From Trichaptum fuscoviolaceum (taxonomy: Eukaryota > Basidiomycota > Agaricomycetes > Hymenochaetales > Trichaptaceae): 64,000 bases of DNA. Each line of letters starts with the position of its first letter. The first letter of the stretch is position 1. A program made the position numbers and the translations under genes. Below, in pieces: positions 47,470 through 57,903 of the stretch. The notes under the pieces were generated by a model that searched no databases, was not told where the DNA came from, and saw only the letters and a program-made list of their open reading frames with translations. The stretch covers positions 1,351,599 through 1,415,598 of the forward strand of contig CAJSYZ010000001.1 in the NCBI GenBank assembly GCA_910574455.1, in the 5' to 3' direction.

Positions 47470-48663
47470 ATGCCTCGCTTCACCTTCCTTGCTTTCGGGT
47501 CAGGCACGAAGAACAAGAACAAGTCGAATGCGAGCTTGAGCTCGTCGTCGAGAGATGCAGTAAATGAGGCACCGAACGTGGCACCAGCGCCGGCGAGCAC
47601 AGACGCAGGCTCAAGTCAGGCTGGAAGCACGAGCACAGGCTCACCAGCGCTCAGCACCAGCGCAAACAGACACCGCTCTAACATCGCCAGCACTGTCGCT
47701 GGCGGGAAAAGCAGCGTGGTTGACATCCCCCATCTGCCGCCAGGCCTGCCCTCGTCCTATCAGTACAACTTCGACTACATCACGAAGGGCGCCAGCGCAC
47801 TCGGTGGGAATGGCGGTCGCGATAGGGCCCGGGTGTCGATGTCCTCGGGCGCCGCCCGCAGCGGGACCACTTCGAGTGCTTCTTTGCGCTCAAAACGGCG
47901 GGCTTCGAGCGTCTCCCTGACGAGTCGCTCTTCTTTGGCTGCGCCGCCCCCAGTAGCCTTGCGGCGGGACGTAGGACATCATTCTAGTAATGGAATGGTC
48001 GGGTGGCAGAGCTCGTATCAGGATCAGAACATATTCGGCTCGCAGTATGGTATGACTCTTCCTAGGAAGATGGTGACCACGAGCACAGAAACTATTAATG
48101 CATACGAGCAAAATTTGCGAAGGCGATCCATGTCGTTCACGTACCATCAATGCTATTCTTCACCTTCCCTTGCAACCCTACCTGGTCTGTCTCCGGAAAC
48201 AGATACGGACCCCGAACGCGAATCACTTTCCTCGGTCTCATCCTTATCCTCCTACTCGTCCGGGAACTCAGAATACGACTCTCCACCAACATCTGGCACG
48301 CCTTCACCTGCATCTTCGCCTCCGGACAAATCCAATCCGCTGGTCGACATTGAGTCCTCCAAGCTCTTCCAGGAATTCTCGTCGCCCGCCCGACGCGCTG
48401 CCCTAGAGCGTGAGTTTGAGGAAGAGCGGCGGCGGCGCGAAGCTGAGCATACACGTCTTCTCCGTTGGCGGTACGTTGCGGGGATACTGCTGAGCCGCTC
48501 GAGCGGAAAACCGATAACAAGGAAGCTCGGCGCTACGATCCCGAATGCGCCGCAGGGTTTAGGCCTGGAGATCGACGCTGCGGACGAAGCTCATGCCGTG
48601 CGCATTCGAAAAGGATATGTAAAGAGTAGCCTGTCGACCGTTGTTGTTCTAGAGGTTCAATGA
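47470..48663 (+). CDS. Serine-rich hypothetical protein
   Basis: A single-exon frame of 397 aa starting MPRFTFLAFGSG. The open frame extends two codons further upstream but only from a TTG, so the ATG at 47470 is preferred. Residues 1-300 are low complexity, rich in Ser, Thr, Ala and Pro (SSSSRDAVNEAP, SLSSVSSLSSYSSGNSEYDS). A short patch HLPPGLPSSYQYNFDYITKG (about 89-108) looks ordered. Near the C terminus a charged helix (ARRAALEREFEEERRRREAE, about 307-326) precedes LLRWRYVAGILLSRSSGK. No catalytic motif, signal peptide or transmembrane helix. GC-rich with codon use like the C2H2 gene at the left end. Function unknown; a disordered regulatory or cytoskeleton-associated protein is only a guess. 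Confidence 0.68.
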   Translation: MPRFTFLAFGSGTKNKNKSNASLSSSSRDAVNEAPNVAPAPASTDAGSSQAGSTSTGSPALSTSANRHRSNIASTVAGGKSSVVDIPHLPPGLPSSYQYNFDYITKGASALGGNGGRDRARVSMSSGAARSGTTSSASLRSKRRASSVSLTSRSSLAAPPPVALRRDVGHHSSNGMVGWQSSYQDQNIFGSQYGMTLPRKMVTTSTETINAYEQNLRRRSMSFTYHQCYSSPSLATLPGLSPETDTDPERESLSSVSSLSSYSSGNSEYDSPPTSGTPSPASSPPDKSNPLVDIESSKLFQEFSSPARRAALEREFEEERRRREAEHTRLLRWRYVAGILLSRSSGKPITRKLGATIPNAPQGLGLEIDAADEAHAVRIRKGYVKSSLSTVVVLEVQ

Positions 48664-48999
48664 CAATGAGTCTGATTGACAATGGTACGCTGGATCACTT
48701 TAGACTAATTCTAAAACTTGGCTAATGTTACTTTTCTCCCTTAGTCAATGTTCATGAATGTGCCCCTCCTAATGACACCGCGCTAGCGCCTTCAAGACTA
48801 TCTTCGCCATTATTTCCGCATGTTCCATATTAAAGTAGTCAACTGTTTATTTTATCCCTTCACTGGATATTATTTTCTTTCAGCAATTTCCATGTCATAT
48901 TTTCTCGCTCTCCGGTTCTGGTTTTTTCATCTATCTGTCGCTGTCGCTCCGGACTCCACAGCACACATGTAAATCTAGCAACATTAACCCAAAATCCGT
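48664..48999. other. 3' flank, no gene seen
   Basis: AT-richer sequence downstream of the serine-rich gene. Likely its 3' untranslated region. No other feature seen. Confidence 0.4.
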
Positions 49000-49489
49000 A
49001 ACCATAGTCCACTCGTCAACCTTCTTGTGCTTCTCACCTCCACTATTCTCACCTTCTCTGTCAACGAACACACTTTTCCCGAGTTATCCCCTTCCTGCCA
49101 CCGGCACCTAGAACGCCCGTTTTTGCCCCTTGCTTCTTTGCTTCCTTGTTCCTTACACATGTGTGCACCCGCGATCAACCTTCTTCCTACTCTACCAACA
49201 CCCCTTCCGCTGCCTAAGCTGACCGCATATCTCGGACCTTTCACACGTCGATGCAGCGTCTATCGCATCTTTTCTTACTCTGTATATGTATCATTCTCGT
49301 CCCAGTCCATCGCCTTGTTTCTTCTTCTGGGTTCTCCCCCATATTCTCTTCCTTCTTCTTCTCCTTTGGGTTTTTTTTTGCATCACATTAGCATCCCGTA
49401 CACTCAACGCACTTTATTTGATAGATTGATAGACATTGCCCGCTCTGACTCCTCACCATCATCCAGACTCTTTCATGGCGCCCAAGCGG
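49000..49489 (+). promoter_or_regulatory. Long pyrimidine-rich tract ending at an orphan ATG
   Basis: Nearly 470 bases are strongly C/T-biased on the plus strand, as in fungal promoters and leaders. It ends at TTTCATGGCGCCCAAGCGGT, where ATGGCGCCCAAGCGG looks like a genuine start (M-A-P-K-R) but the next codons stop at once (TGTTAG). It reads as a promoter and first codons cut off from their gene. Confidence 0.35.
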
Positions 49490-51062
49490 TGTTAGATTTT
49501 TGGCAGAAGTGATAATACATCACCTGTGCTCCCAACTGATCGAATGATTTCTTGCGGACACCGGCAATATACCTAAAGATAGACTTCAGTTTACACGCAC
49601 GTTGGTATACGTCTGATGTACCCTCGCACTGAAACGTTGGTCTAAATTGACCAAAACAGCGAATGTGAGGCGGACGGTAATCGTGTTGTATCTGTGAAGA
49701 TTCTAGGATCAGTATTTGATTAGGTGCCAGTGTCGTAATACCCACCGGATAAATTCTTCTACTTATTTGCTAAGGGCAAGTTCACGCATGTAGCACCACT
49801 ACACGAGTTTTGTGTGAGTTTGACGGCGCGGGTGACTGAACGGCCGACTCTAGACTCTATTAGACCACGTCCTCGATCAGGTACAGTAGTAGCCAATCGT
49901 CCTGTAGTACCAGAAGGCGAACAGCCAGAATTTATGGCATTCGTATTGATTGATACAGCGCCTAAGTCACCAGTGCATCAGGCAGAATCAAACCACATTC
50001 TTGGCGCATGGAGGTCGGCTTTCGTCCGAGTCGCAGGTCGAAGCTGTCTAGGAAGATGAACTTTGGCTGGCTAGAGAATGTCTGAAAGGTGGTGCTTCAA
50101 GCTGACAGACCTTCAAACGAGACTCCACAGGGCTGCAGCTGGAGCAATGGTTTGTCCCGCTGTACCACGGCGTAGGAAAAGACTGTTGATAATGGTCGGA
50201 TGATGAAGTGCGGCTGCGTCTGATCGATAGGGATGATGTGAGTGAGCTTCACCGTAACGTACTCACCATACATTCAAGTTATTTACACCATCATGCCAGT
50301 AGACGCCTTGATAGCGAGACTCTTGTACTAGTAGCTTTAGACTACCGACACACATTCACGACTCCTGCAGCGCGTAAGTAGTGGCGGGGCGAGGTACAGA
50401 TAGTGGCAGCACTTTGTCTTTCACTATTATGCATACTTTGGCAAGAGCAAGCACATTGTATAAAATACGCTGGTGGATGAATACGACTCGGAGTCGGGAG
50501 CTTGGGATATGATTTAAATTTCGAGCTCCGCCGTGTCGGACTCTGAATCGGAGCCTAAGACGACTCCGATAAGTTGCTGAATTTCCGCCGGTGGGACCCT
50601 GACCCTAAAAAGGAAATCCATCCCAAACAGTGGTACGCTGTTCGGCATTGCTTAACGGCAGCTACCCCACGCAAAGCCAGCGTGACATAGTAGTACATAC
50701 TGTACAGTTTATGTAAGTAAATAATTTCCACGGTCTTTGCGCCAGTAAAAAGGTCTAACAACGCATGAACGACGGTTTTCCTTTCGCCACGCAGAGCTTG
50801 CTCATGTCTACGCAAGTTGCTGCTGTAGCTTCGGTGTCTTCTCTGGGTCACTGACAGCCTGCAAGAAAATGTGAGTTCTCTTATTTGTTAAATAACAACA
50901 TAATCTCTAATCTAATGTGCAGTTTAAGATATACAATGCGGTGAAGTACACACAGGCCGCTCGAGCATAGGTTTGTGCGTCTGCCTGTATGTACTTTACG
51001 CTATTGTTGCAAGCCCCGCCTGTCTTCCTTCAAGGCAAATGGATGGAACATATTTGATGTTG
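49490..51062. other. No supported gene; palindromic-word patch
   Basis: Minus-strand frames at 49745-49473 and 50851-50555 are under 100 codons and unidentified. TGTACTAGTAGC at 50323 and the inverted pair ACTCGGAGTCGGGAG / TCGGACTCTGAATCGGAG at about 50483-50555 belong to the short self-complementary word set. Confidence 0.4.
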
Positions 51063-52467
51063 TCATTGCTGCAAATTCCTTTGCTGAGTGCTGTTCGGAG
51101 GTGGTATTAGAGGTTCGGAAAATGGTTGTGCTTGTGTTTGCGGAGGATTTGAGTTTTGTGGTGTTGTCGCGTATGTCATGTAGACGGGATACTGAGGATA
51201 ATAAGGAACTGGATAATAATAATATGGCATTGTGGGTGCAGGAATGAAATGGTGCTGAGTATTCTGTACGAAAACAGGTTGTTGAGCAGATTGTTGCACT
51301 GCAGATGGTTTTTGTGGAAGTTTCTGGTTGGATTGTGGAGACTTCGGCTTTGTTATAGTCTGTGTCTGTGGTCGTGGATTCTTTTCTTCCCCGCTGTTGT
51401 TGTCTGCGGTGCTTTGTGCTTTTCTTGTGTTGTGTGTGTTGATGTGCAAATCTTCTGCAATTAGTGCATCGCTCTTGGCTTTTTTCCCACTCCGTTCGCC
51501 TCCAGCATACGGGTCAGTGTGCAAGGATTTCCGTTTTGTTTTCTCTGGAGGAACCTTCCGACTGTATGCTTCTGCTGTTTCAGTCTTTGTCTTTTTGTTG
51601 GGTGGTAATTGTTCAGCGGGTGGAAGGAAAGGTTGTTTGAGAGTTGAGTCTAGTAATGCATCACGTAGTAGTGATTCTACCATAACCAGCTTTTCAACAT
51701 CAAAAAGTTGCGAGGCACAGCGATTCAATGAGTGGATGGAAAGGGTGTGCGATAGACGAGAGATTTCAGCTACTGTCTTGTGGAGCTGCGAAGATGTTAT
51801 GGTTGCTGATTCTGTTGCTGAATTATGAACAGGATGCTCGCCCGGGAGTTCCGTAATCTGGAGGGACTCTAATTTGCTCTCCTCATTGTTGCCCCATGCC
51901 AGTGTTGGATAATGCAGTCGAGCTGCATAGATGTGTTTGCAAAATCGGATTAATGGAAAATCAGGGCAGTTGCACGTCAACGGTGAAATAGTAACCTTGT
52001 ACTTGATGGTGGCCAATGTTTGTGATTGCACCTCAAGCAGCTTTTCGTTAACGAGTACCACTGATGCTGCTGGTATTGCTTTACCACGAGTTTCAATATC
52101 CTGATGCTTACGCATTTCCAGAGTAGGCCCTTCAAAACCTAGTCTATTCCGATGATAGCGAATGGCAAAATATGGGCTAACATCTCGAATTAAGACAGCA
52201 ATCAGATAGTCAAGCCTTCGATTTCGTTTTCCATGCAAGAACATTGACTTCAATGTATGATGCCATCTGTCAAACGAGTTTCAGTGCGGGTAAGTTAAAA
52301 ACTTCATGAAAATCACACGTACGCCTCAATTAACATGTTTGTATCTGATAGCTCATCAATTGTTCGCCCTCTTCTGTGTACTGCAGACCAATATGTTTGT
52401 TCATTCATCCAATGACTCTCCAGGTAGTCCCGAAACGAAGGTGCATCAGGGAATCTTCTTTTTCACT
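51063..52467 (-). pseudogene. 5'-truncated MULE-type transposase with SWIM zinc finger
   Basis: Two exons (upstream end about 52467-52323, and 52266-51063) joined by a 56-bp GTACGT..CAG intron. The exon join gives ..TNMLIEA-WHHTLKSMFLHGKRNRRLD, a sequence typical of the C-terminal part of Agaricomycete MULE-like transposases. A SWIM finger follows: C-N-C-PDFPLIRF-C-K-H (CxCx(8)CxH), then a Lys-rich and a Tyr/Pro-rich tail (MPYYYYPVPYYPQYPVYMTY). The whole upstream catalytic DDE region is missing: reading back past RRFPDAPSFRDY there is a stop, and the DNA changes to unrelated repeats near 52468. A SWIM finger contributes DNA or protein binding, so a domesticated finger protein is possible, but a dead remnant is more likely. 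Confidence 0.75.
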
Positions 52468-52479
52468 TAAGGTTACTTA

Positions 52480-52860
52480 AACGGTCTGAAATTTACTGAA
52501 GCCCTGGGAAGTGAAATTCTACTGATTTACTGATTTCAGGCATGTGGTTTCATTATTCAGGAAGGGGCCTGCTGAAATCAGTGCCGTCGACTTAAATCAG
52601 TACTTCAGGCATTCAGTCTTCAGCATTCAAGCATATCAGAAGTTTTTTTCTGGCATTCGAATTGCAGTGCTCAAGTGTATAAGTTTGTAAGGGGTTCAAG
52701 TAGTTCATTCCATAAGTAATTCATCATTTAATCATATAAGCAGACTTTTTTGTCTGTCGGTTTGCAGTACTCAAGCGTGTAAGTGCGTAAGAGGTTCCAG
52801 AATTACTTCATTTCCACAAGTAATTTAAGACAATAAGTAGAAATCAGTGCATCAGTGTCA
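52480..52860. repeat. Imperfect tandem repeats at the broken end of the MULE fragment
   Basis: A segment around 52672-52735 (CTCAAGTGTATAAGTTTGTA, then GGGGTTCAAG.. TAAGTAATTC) returns diverged at about 52773-52835 (CTCAAGCGTGTAAGTGCGTA, then GAGGTTCCAG.. AAGTAATTTA), a spacing of about 101 bp. Upstream, CAGGCATTCAG / TTCAGGCA words recur at 52540-52640. No coding frame. Confidence 0.55.
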
Positions 52861-53047
52861 CGGTCCCTCAGTAGCTACACCACGGCATCCTGAACCAGAT
52901 TGTATTTTGCCACTTCTGCCTCGCTGGCAGGCTGTTCCTCGGCATATTCAGAGAACGAATGCCACTGCAAGTTGATGGTAGTAAGAGCTTGAATACAGTG
53001 GCGGGGTGATGGGTCAAAGCCGAAGCTCACCAGAGATCGACCTGCTC

Positions 53048-56000
53048 TTAAAAGTCTGCGCCGTCCGTAGCCGAATCCCATAATGAACCCTCGTCCTCCT
53101 CGCGATCGCCCTCACCTTCCCAGTCCTCTCTGCCTGCGTCATTCTCCTCGCCCTCAAAACCTCCACTGCGTCCATAACCCACGCTGAAATTCTCGTCCGC
53201 ATCCTTGTTCTCATCCTGATCCTGATCCTTGTCCTCCTCCTGATCCTTGTCCTCGACCTCGTCTCCCTCGCCAAGCACACTCTCGTCCTCCATATCGTCT
53301 TCCCTATCCTTGAAATCCTCGACTTCTTTGCCGTCATTATCCTTATCCTCCTTGCACTTACTACTTCTAGTAGCGCCCTCGCCATATGTATACTCGCCGC
53401 TCGCATCCGCGTCTCCAACGTCAAGATACAGGGAGAAATCCCTGCCAGTGACACCCGATCCAACAAGTTCGGTGTTCTTTCCCGCACTAAAATCTTCAAT
53501 GGAATTGTAAGCTGCTAGGCAGGATCGGACCTTCTCCCAGTTTGATTCAGTAAAAAACGAGGAATTCGACAATAAGTTAACATAGTCGTCCGTATGAGGC
53601 TGCCACAGAGCACTGGTGAAGTACCACTCAGCGCCACCAAACTCTTCTTTGATCTTTTGCAACCGGGCCACTTGCTTGTCGATTGCAACCTTGACCTGTT
53701 CATGAGAAATTCAGCGAATAAAGCCACTATAAGAACTGAAGTAGATAGATACCGCGGTTGCCGCAAGAGCGAGGGCACCGATAGGCTTTCCTATTGTGTT
53801 TTTATCCAGTACTTTATGCCGACCCAGGGCCAAGACTAGGTGTACGGACAACACTGAGATTACAAGATCAGAGCAGAACAACCCTTGCTTCTGTACTTTC
53901 AGAGTCAATGCAGGGATACGAAGGGTGACATGGGGCAAATTTTTACATACCTTATCCATACTATGCCAGCTTTCCCAGAGGAATGGTTCAGCTTTCTTCT
54001 TGTCGACCATCGTCTGCAACATCTTCACAATTTCTTCGGTCTCCACCGACTTAGAACGCTCGTTGCCGACGAAACTCGAAATTGATTGTTCGGCTTTCTC
54101 GAACAATTTCTTGCGCCAACTATCAGAGCATCTCTGGGCTGCCTACAGGGCAGATCATACTTGATTCAAAATGGCCGATGAAAGACAATAAGGGATGACT
54201 CAACTAAAGAACAGATGTCGGCCAATTGCGTGTCGTAACTAAGTTCGACAGAATCAAACACCTTCCCCCACAAGGCTCCGATGGACTTATTGTCCGGGTT
54301 TTGCCATGGAGTTGTGGACTTTCCAACTGCGCGATACAGCGAAGGCAGAAGAATGTGAGTCCAGCCTGCCTGAGTTCCGGGAGGGAGACACTGATTCGTT
54401 GCCCTTTTTTTGCCGGGAGCGCGGGATCCCTCCCTTCCGATACTATTTCTATCCTTGTCCTCAAGCCCTACAGATGTCTGCATTTCTGCAAGTTAGTGGA
54501 TGTATATCATAGACATGATTTGATTAACGCACAGAGCTAGTAGTCCGAGAGACTTTGCGATGACCAAGATGAGCCTTGGTTGCGAGCACTTCGGGTTCAG
54601 GACTGATGGATACTGTCGTCATCGCAGGTGATTGTGCTCGTGGTGTTAGCGACACCTCACAACCACTTGCCTGTTAAAGGAGCCTTGAATTAGTACACGA
54701 ATCAATTGCAGCAATTAGCTCACACTTGCAATATGTTGCGCATGAGCCGCCAGAGACCTCTTCAAATTGCGAATAGAAGTAGAAGATTTCATCTGTAGCA
54801 ATTAGAGGAATTGTTACCAAGAAAAGCTCGAAGAGAATTGAATACCAGTATATCAGCCTGAGAATGACTGTCTTGCAGTTTACTCTTGTTACTAGTAGTG
54901 AGGTTCAAATCCTTGTTGCTTAATCAGAAATGATATGAAATGGAGATTAGAAGGATTAACACTAACTGTCGAGGCAGCCTGTGATGACGGCTTCTTCATA
55001 TACACGTTCATGCTAGTCTGTTTTAGATAGTAAGGAAGTGATCTGAATATTGGGTGGAAATGCAAGAATTACCACGGCATGCGAGTTAGAGTCCGGCGGT
55101 GACTTCCTCTTCTTATTATTCGCGATCATGCTGTCCTACAATAAGCAAAGCTTAGTAAGACGACCAGATCCTTGCCAAAGAAAGGGGTGCAGAAAGTTGT
55201 CCTATTGAGTGTCGATGCCTACACATACCTGCATCTGCAGATACAACGCCGGCGATTGCTCTCTATGTCCATCGACAGTAATACCCTCCTGACGAGATGA
55301 CAGGTGAGTAGTGAGGGGGTAAAAGCAGAATAAACTTACCGTTACATCAAGCTGGGAGTTGGCGATTCTCTGCATTTTCGCGCCCTATTCAGAGTACGGT
55401 TTGGTAAGTAATGAAGTAAAGATATGTCGACGCCGAAGGACACAAGAAAGTCCGGCACCAGATCCATGCTTTGATGTGAAACACTCACCTGAATGGCCGA
55501 TTGTCTCCTGATATTCTTCTTCTCCAGAGCACAAAGAAGGAAGGATAAGTAGCGCGAACGAAGCAAGACATTATGATGCCACTTACCAACGTTGTAGGAG
55601 CCTGCAAGTCGGAGAGAGTGTCGCGGGATAGCTTCCTTTTCTTCGATTTATTGCTGGCTCCATCCTGATACGATACAGAAACATTGTTAATTAGCCATCG
55701 TTGTGCATGGGACTCCACCGATGCATAGTCTCTGTGAATCGAACGATTTCTTTGAACTTTAAGCGGCACTCACATTGGCTTGGGGCGGTATTGTAAGTCT
55801 CCTCGCGTCCTAATTAAACGCACAATCAAAATATTAAGATTTCATCTGCCAGTCTAATGAATGCTTTAACCAACTCACATTATCAGTGTCGGAGTCAACA
55901 AGATGTGCCGTCTGTCGCTCGCTCGCAAAGCTATTCTTTACACCTTGAAAACTCGTGAGGGTTACTGTCTCTCCTTCATCCTCCCAAGGACTAAAGTTTG

Positions 56001-57420
56001 CATCCTCTTGCACCGAGGCGGGGAGCCTAAATTTTCCTTGTGTCAGCCAGGCTCACAACTTGAAACAAAGATAAGGATGTGAGCATTATAAGTGAAGAAG
56101 CTGCAACGTTCGGGTTCATGATGATCTTGAAGAAGTGTGGCACGGCGGTGACCCGCCGGGCCGCCACGGTCGCTGCCACTGGCAGTGTCACTGGCGCACG
56201 CGTGGCACGCTCAAACTGCCACTGGCAGTGGCGGGCGCATTCAAGCTATCAGTACTAGTACTACTAGTAGTAGTAGTAAGTAGTACTACAATGATAAGCT
56301 TCAAGTAGCTGAGTTTAAATCAAGCTTCACACTTACTATCAACTTGAATTTGTTTGAATTTGAAACTCATCTTTCGTACTATGATGCGAACGGTTGAGTA
56401 GTACGACTTCAAACTCACAAGTCAATATCTTCTACTATCTTCCTTGCGATCTCAGGATTTCTGCCCTCTCCGCCGAAGAAAGTGGATCCATCTGTGTTGC
56501 GAAGTGCCCTGACAGGTCGCTTTGTCTTATCGTTCCGTTTCGACGTATTGGGCGAGTCTATCATGTCTGTATCCTCACCAGAAAGACTGCTGTCCTGTCC
56601 TGCAAGCGTACTATGATAGCCAGTGCCTCCTATGATACGACTTGAAGCCTTTGCGCCCTGCACACAAGTACGGAAAGGAAGTGCACCTCTGGTGTCCTTT
56701 TTCCTCGCCTTTTTTGCGCGCTCTCTATCTGGTCCATCGGAATTGGCTGCATCATAACGTGAGTCAATATGTTCATCTTTCAAAACCTAAAGTCGTAAAG
56801 GTAATGCAACTTACGAACATAAAAGTTTGCATTGCCTTCAGCTTCACAAAAGCTGTCTTTTTCCTCGTTCGTTGAACCTGCAATGCCAATATCTGGTAAC
56901 TCGACTGTCGCTGTCTTGAAGATAAGGACTCACTAGCTTCAGGAGTGTCTTTCGGTTTTTTTAGCCCTCGTTTGTCAGTGCCAGCCAGCTTAGGTGCAGT
57001 TGAGCCCATCTGGGTGCGAATGTCAAGAGCCTTCGACAAATTCTTCTCAAGCTCCATCGTCTCCAGTATTGCTGTTTCCTGTTGCTCTGCTGCAGCTCTC
57101 TTTTTGCGTACCTTCTCAGATGCCTCTTGTTCTTTTGCTGCCCGTTTCTGTTCCGCATCAAGTTTTCTCTTCTCTCTCGCATCCGCGGCTTGTTGAGCCG
57201 CAGCTTCGCGCAGAGCTGCCCGTTCTTCCTTCTGTTTTTCCTTCTCCTCCTTTTCCCTCAATGCCTCACCACGCTTTGAGGCCTGCTCTTCTCTCCTTCT
57301 CTCCTTCTCTTCTTTCTCCCTCAATACCTCCTCTTTCGTTCGACGTGTTCTGAGTTTATTGACTATGGCTCCCGGGTGCTGATTGCTATTCTTAGCCCGC
57401 GTTTGTCTTCGAGTTGACAT
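53048..57420 (-). CDS. Large 18-exon protein of a lineage-specific Agaricomycete family; basic coiled coil, mini-exon string, acidic tail
   Basis: Exons (high-low): 57420-56934, 56877-56815, 56746-56419, 56026-55879, 55809-55774, 55664-55587, 55521-55489, 55384-55340, 55288-55229, 55135-55073, 55017-54967, 54911-54846, 54792-54724, 54670-54533, 54477-54205, 54142-53951, 53890-53753, 53695-53048. All phases agree (about 971 aa). Start MSTRRQTRAKNSNQHPGAIV, then a Glu/Lys/Arg coiled coil (residues 30-130), polar linkers, nine small exons several of which encode Lys/Arg clusters (KSKKRKLSRD, NNKKRKSPPD), then a more ordered region (WTHILLPSLYRAVG.., SDSWRKKLFEKAEQ.., KPIGALALAATA, EFGGAEWYF), and a strongly acidic tail (DKDQEEDKDQDQDENKD). 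The MSTR..HPG N terminus and the LPSLYR..ALALAATA region recall uncharacterised Agaricomycete proteins often found near transposons. Nuclear location is inferred; no enzyme motif seen. Confidence 0.66.
56090..56345. repeat. Palindromic-word cluster inside an intron of the 53-57.4 kb gene
   Basis: The intron 56418-56027 is 392 bp, while the others are mostly 50-70. It contains TGCCACTGGCAGTG twice (about 56176-56189 and 56216-56229), ACTAGTACTACTAGTAGTAG at about 56254-56273, and AAGCTTCAAGTAGC words. This suggests insertion of such DNA into a formerly short intron. Confidence 0.6.
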
Positions 57421-57539
57421 TCTTGTGCAGTGTTTCAAGTCGAGGCACGCTGACAGGTGCTATGAGTTTCGATGGTGAATCGAGTTGGCAAAGGTGCAAG
57501 TTGTAGTTGAAGTTGGAGATGAGGGCGCCTATTCAAGGA

Positions 57540-57880
57540 AAATTTACGCCCACTTGCACTTCAAGTTGCTGGCACTGGCAGTGCCAGTGATTGGCAGCCT
57601 TCAAGTTAGGCTGACTCGGAATGAGCCTGACTCAGACTCGGACTTGGACACTCGGATACTCAGGCTAGCTCTATTACTAGTACTATCACAGTGCTACTGG
57701 TACTAGTACTACTCACTGGCACTTGCAGGCTCACTTGCAGGCTGGCGGTGGTGCCACTGAGTCACTGACAGCCTGAGGCTGTGGCTACTCAGGCTACCGG
57801 TACTACTACTAGTAGTACTACTAACTTCAAGTTGTTACTACGCGGGCGTCACCGCTGAGCGTGCCATTCAACTTTAAATT
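57540..57880. repeat. Palindromic-word DNA on the left flank of the Plavaka gene
   Basis: Contains ACTTGCACTTCAAGTTGC, GGCACTGGCAGTGCC, ACTACTAGTAGTACTAC and a run of ACTCGG/GACTCAG words. The 20-mer CTACTGGTACTAGTACTACT at 57694-57713 is found again exactly at 62219-62238 on the other side of the transposase gene. Confidence 0.6.
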
Positions 57881-57903
57881 CAGCGTTCAATTTACTGGAA
57901 CTA

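Noticed and set aside
49027..49512. 161-codon plus-strand frame in the pyrimidine-rich tract
   Set aside because: Low-complexity Ser/Leu/Pro translation expected from any C/T tract; the tract looks regulatory instead.
53247..53510. Ser/Leu-rich plus-strand frame opposite the acidic tail
   Set aside because: A shadow of the minus-strand Asp/Glu/Lys repeats.
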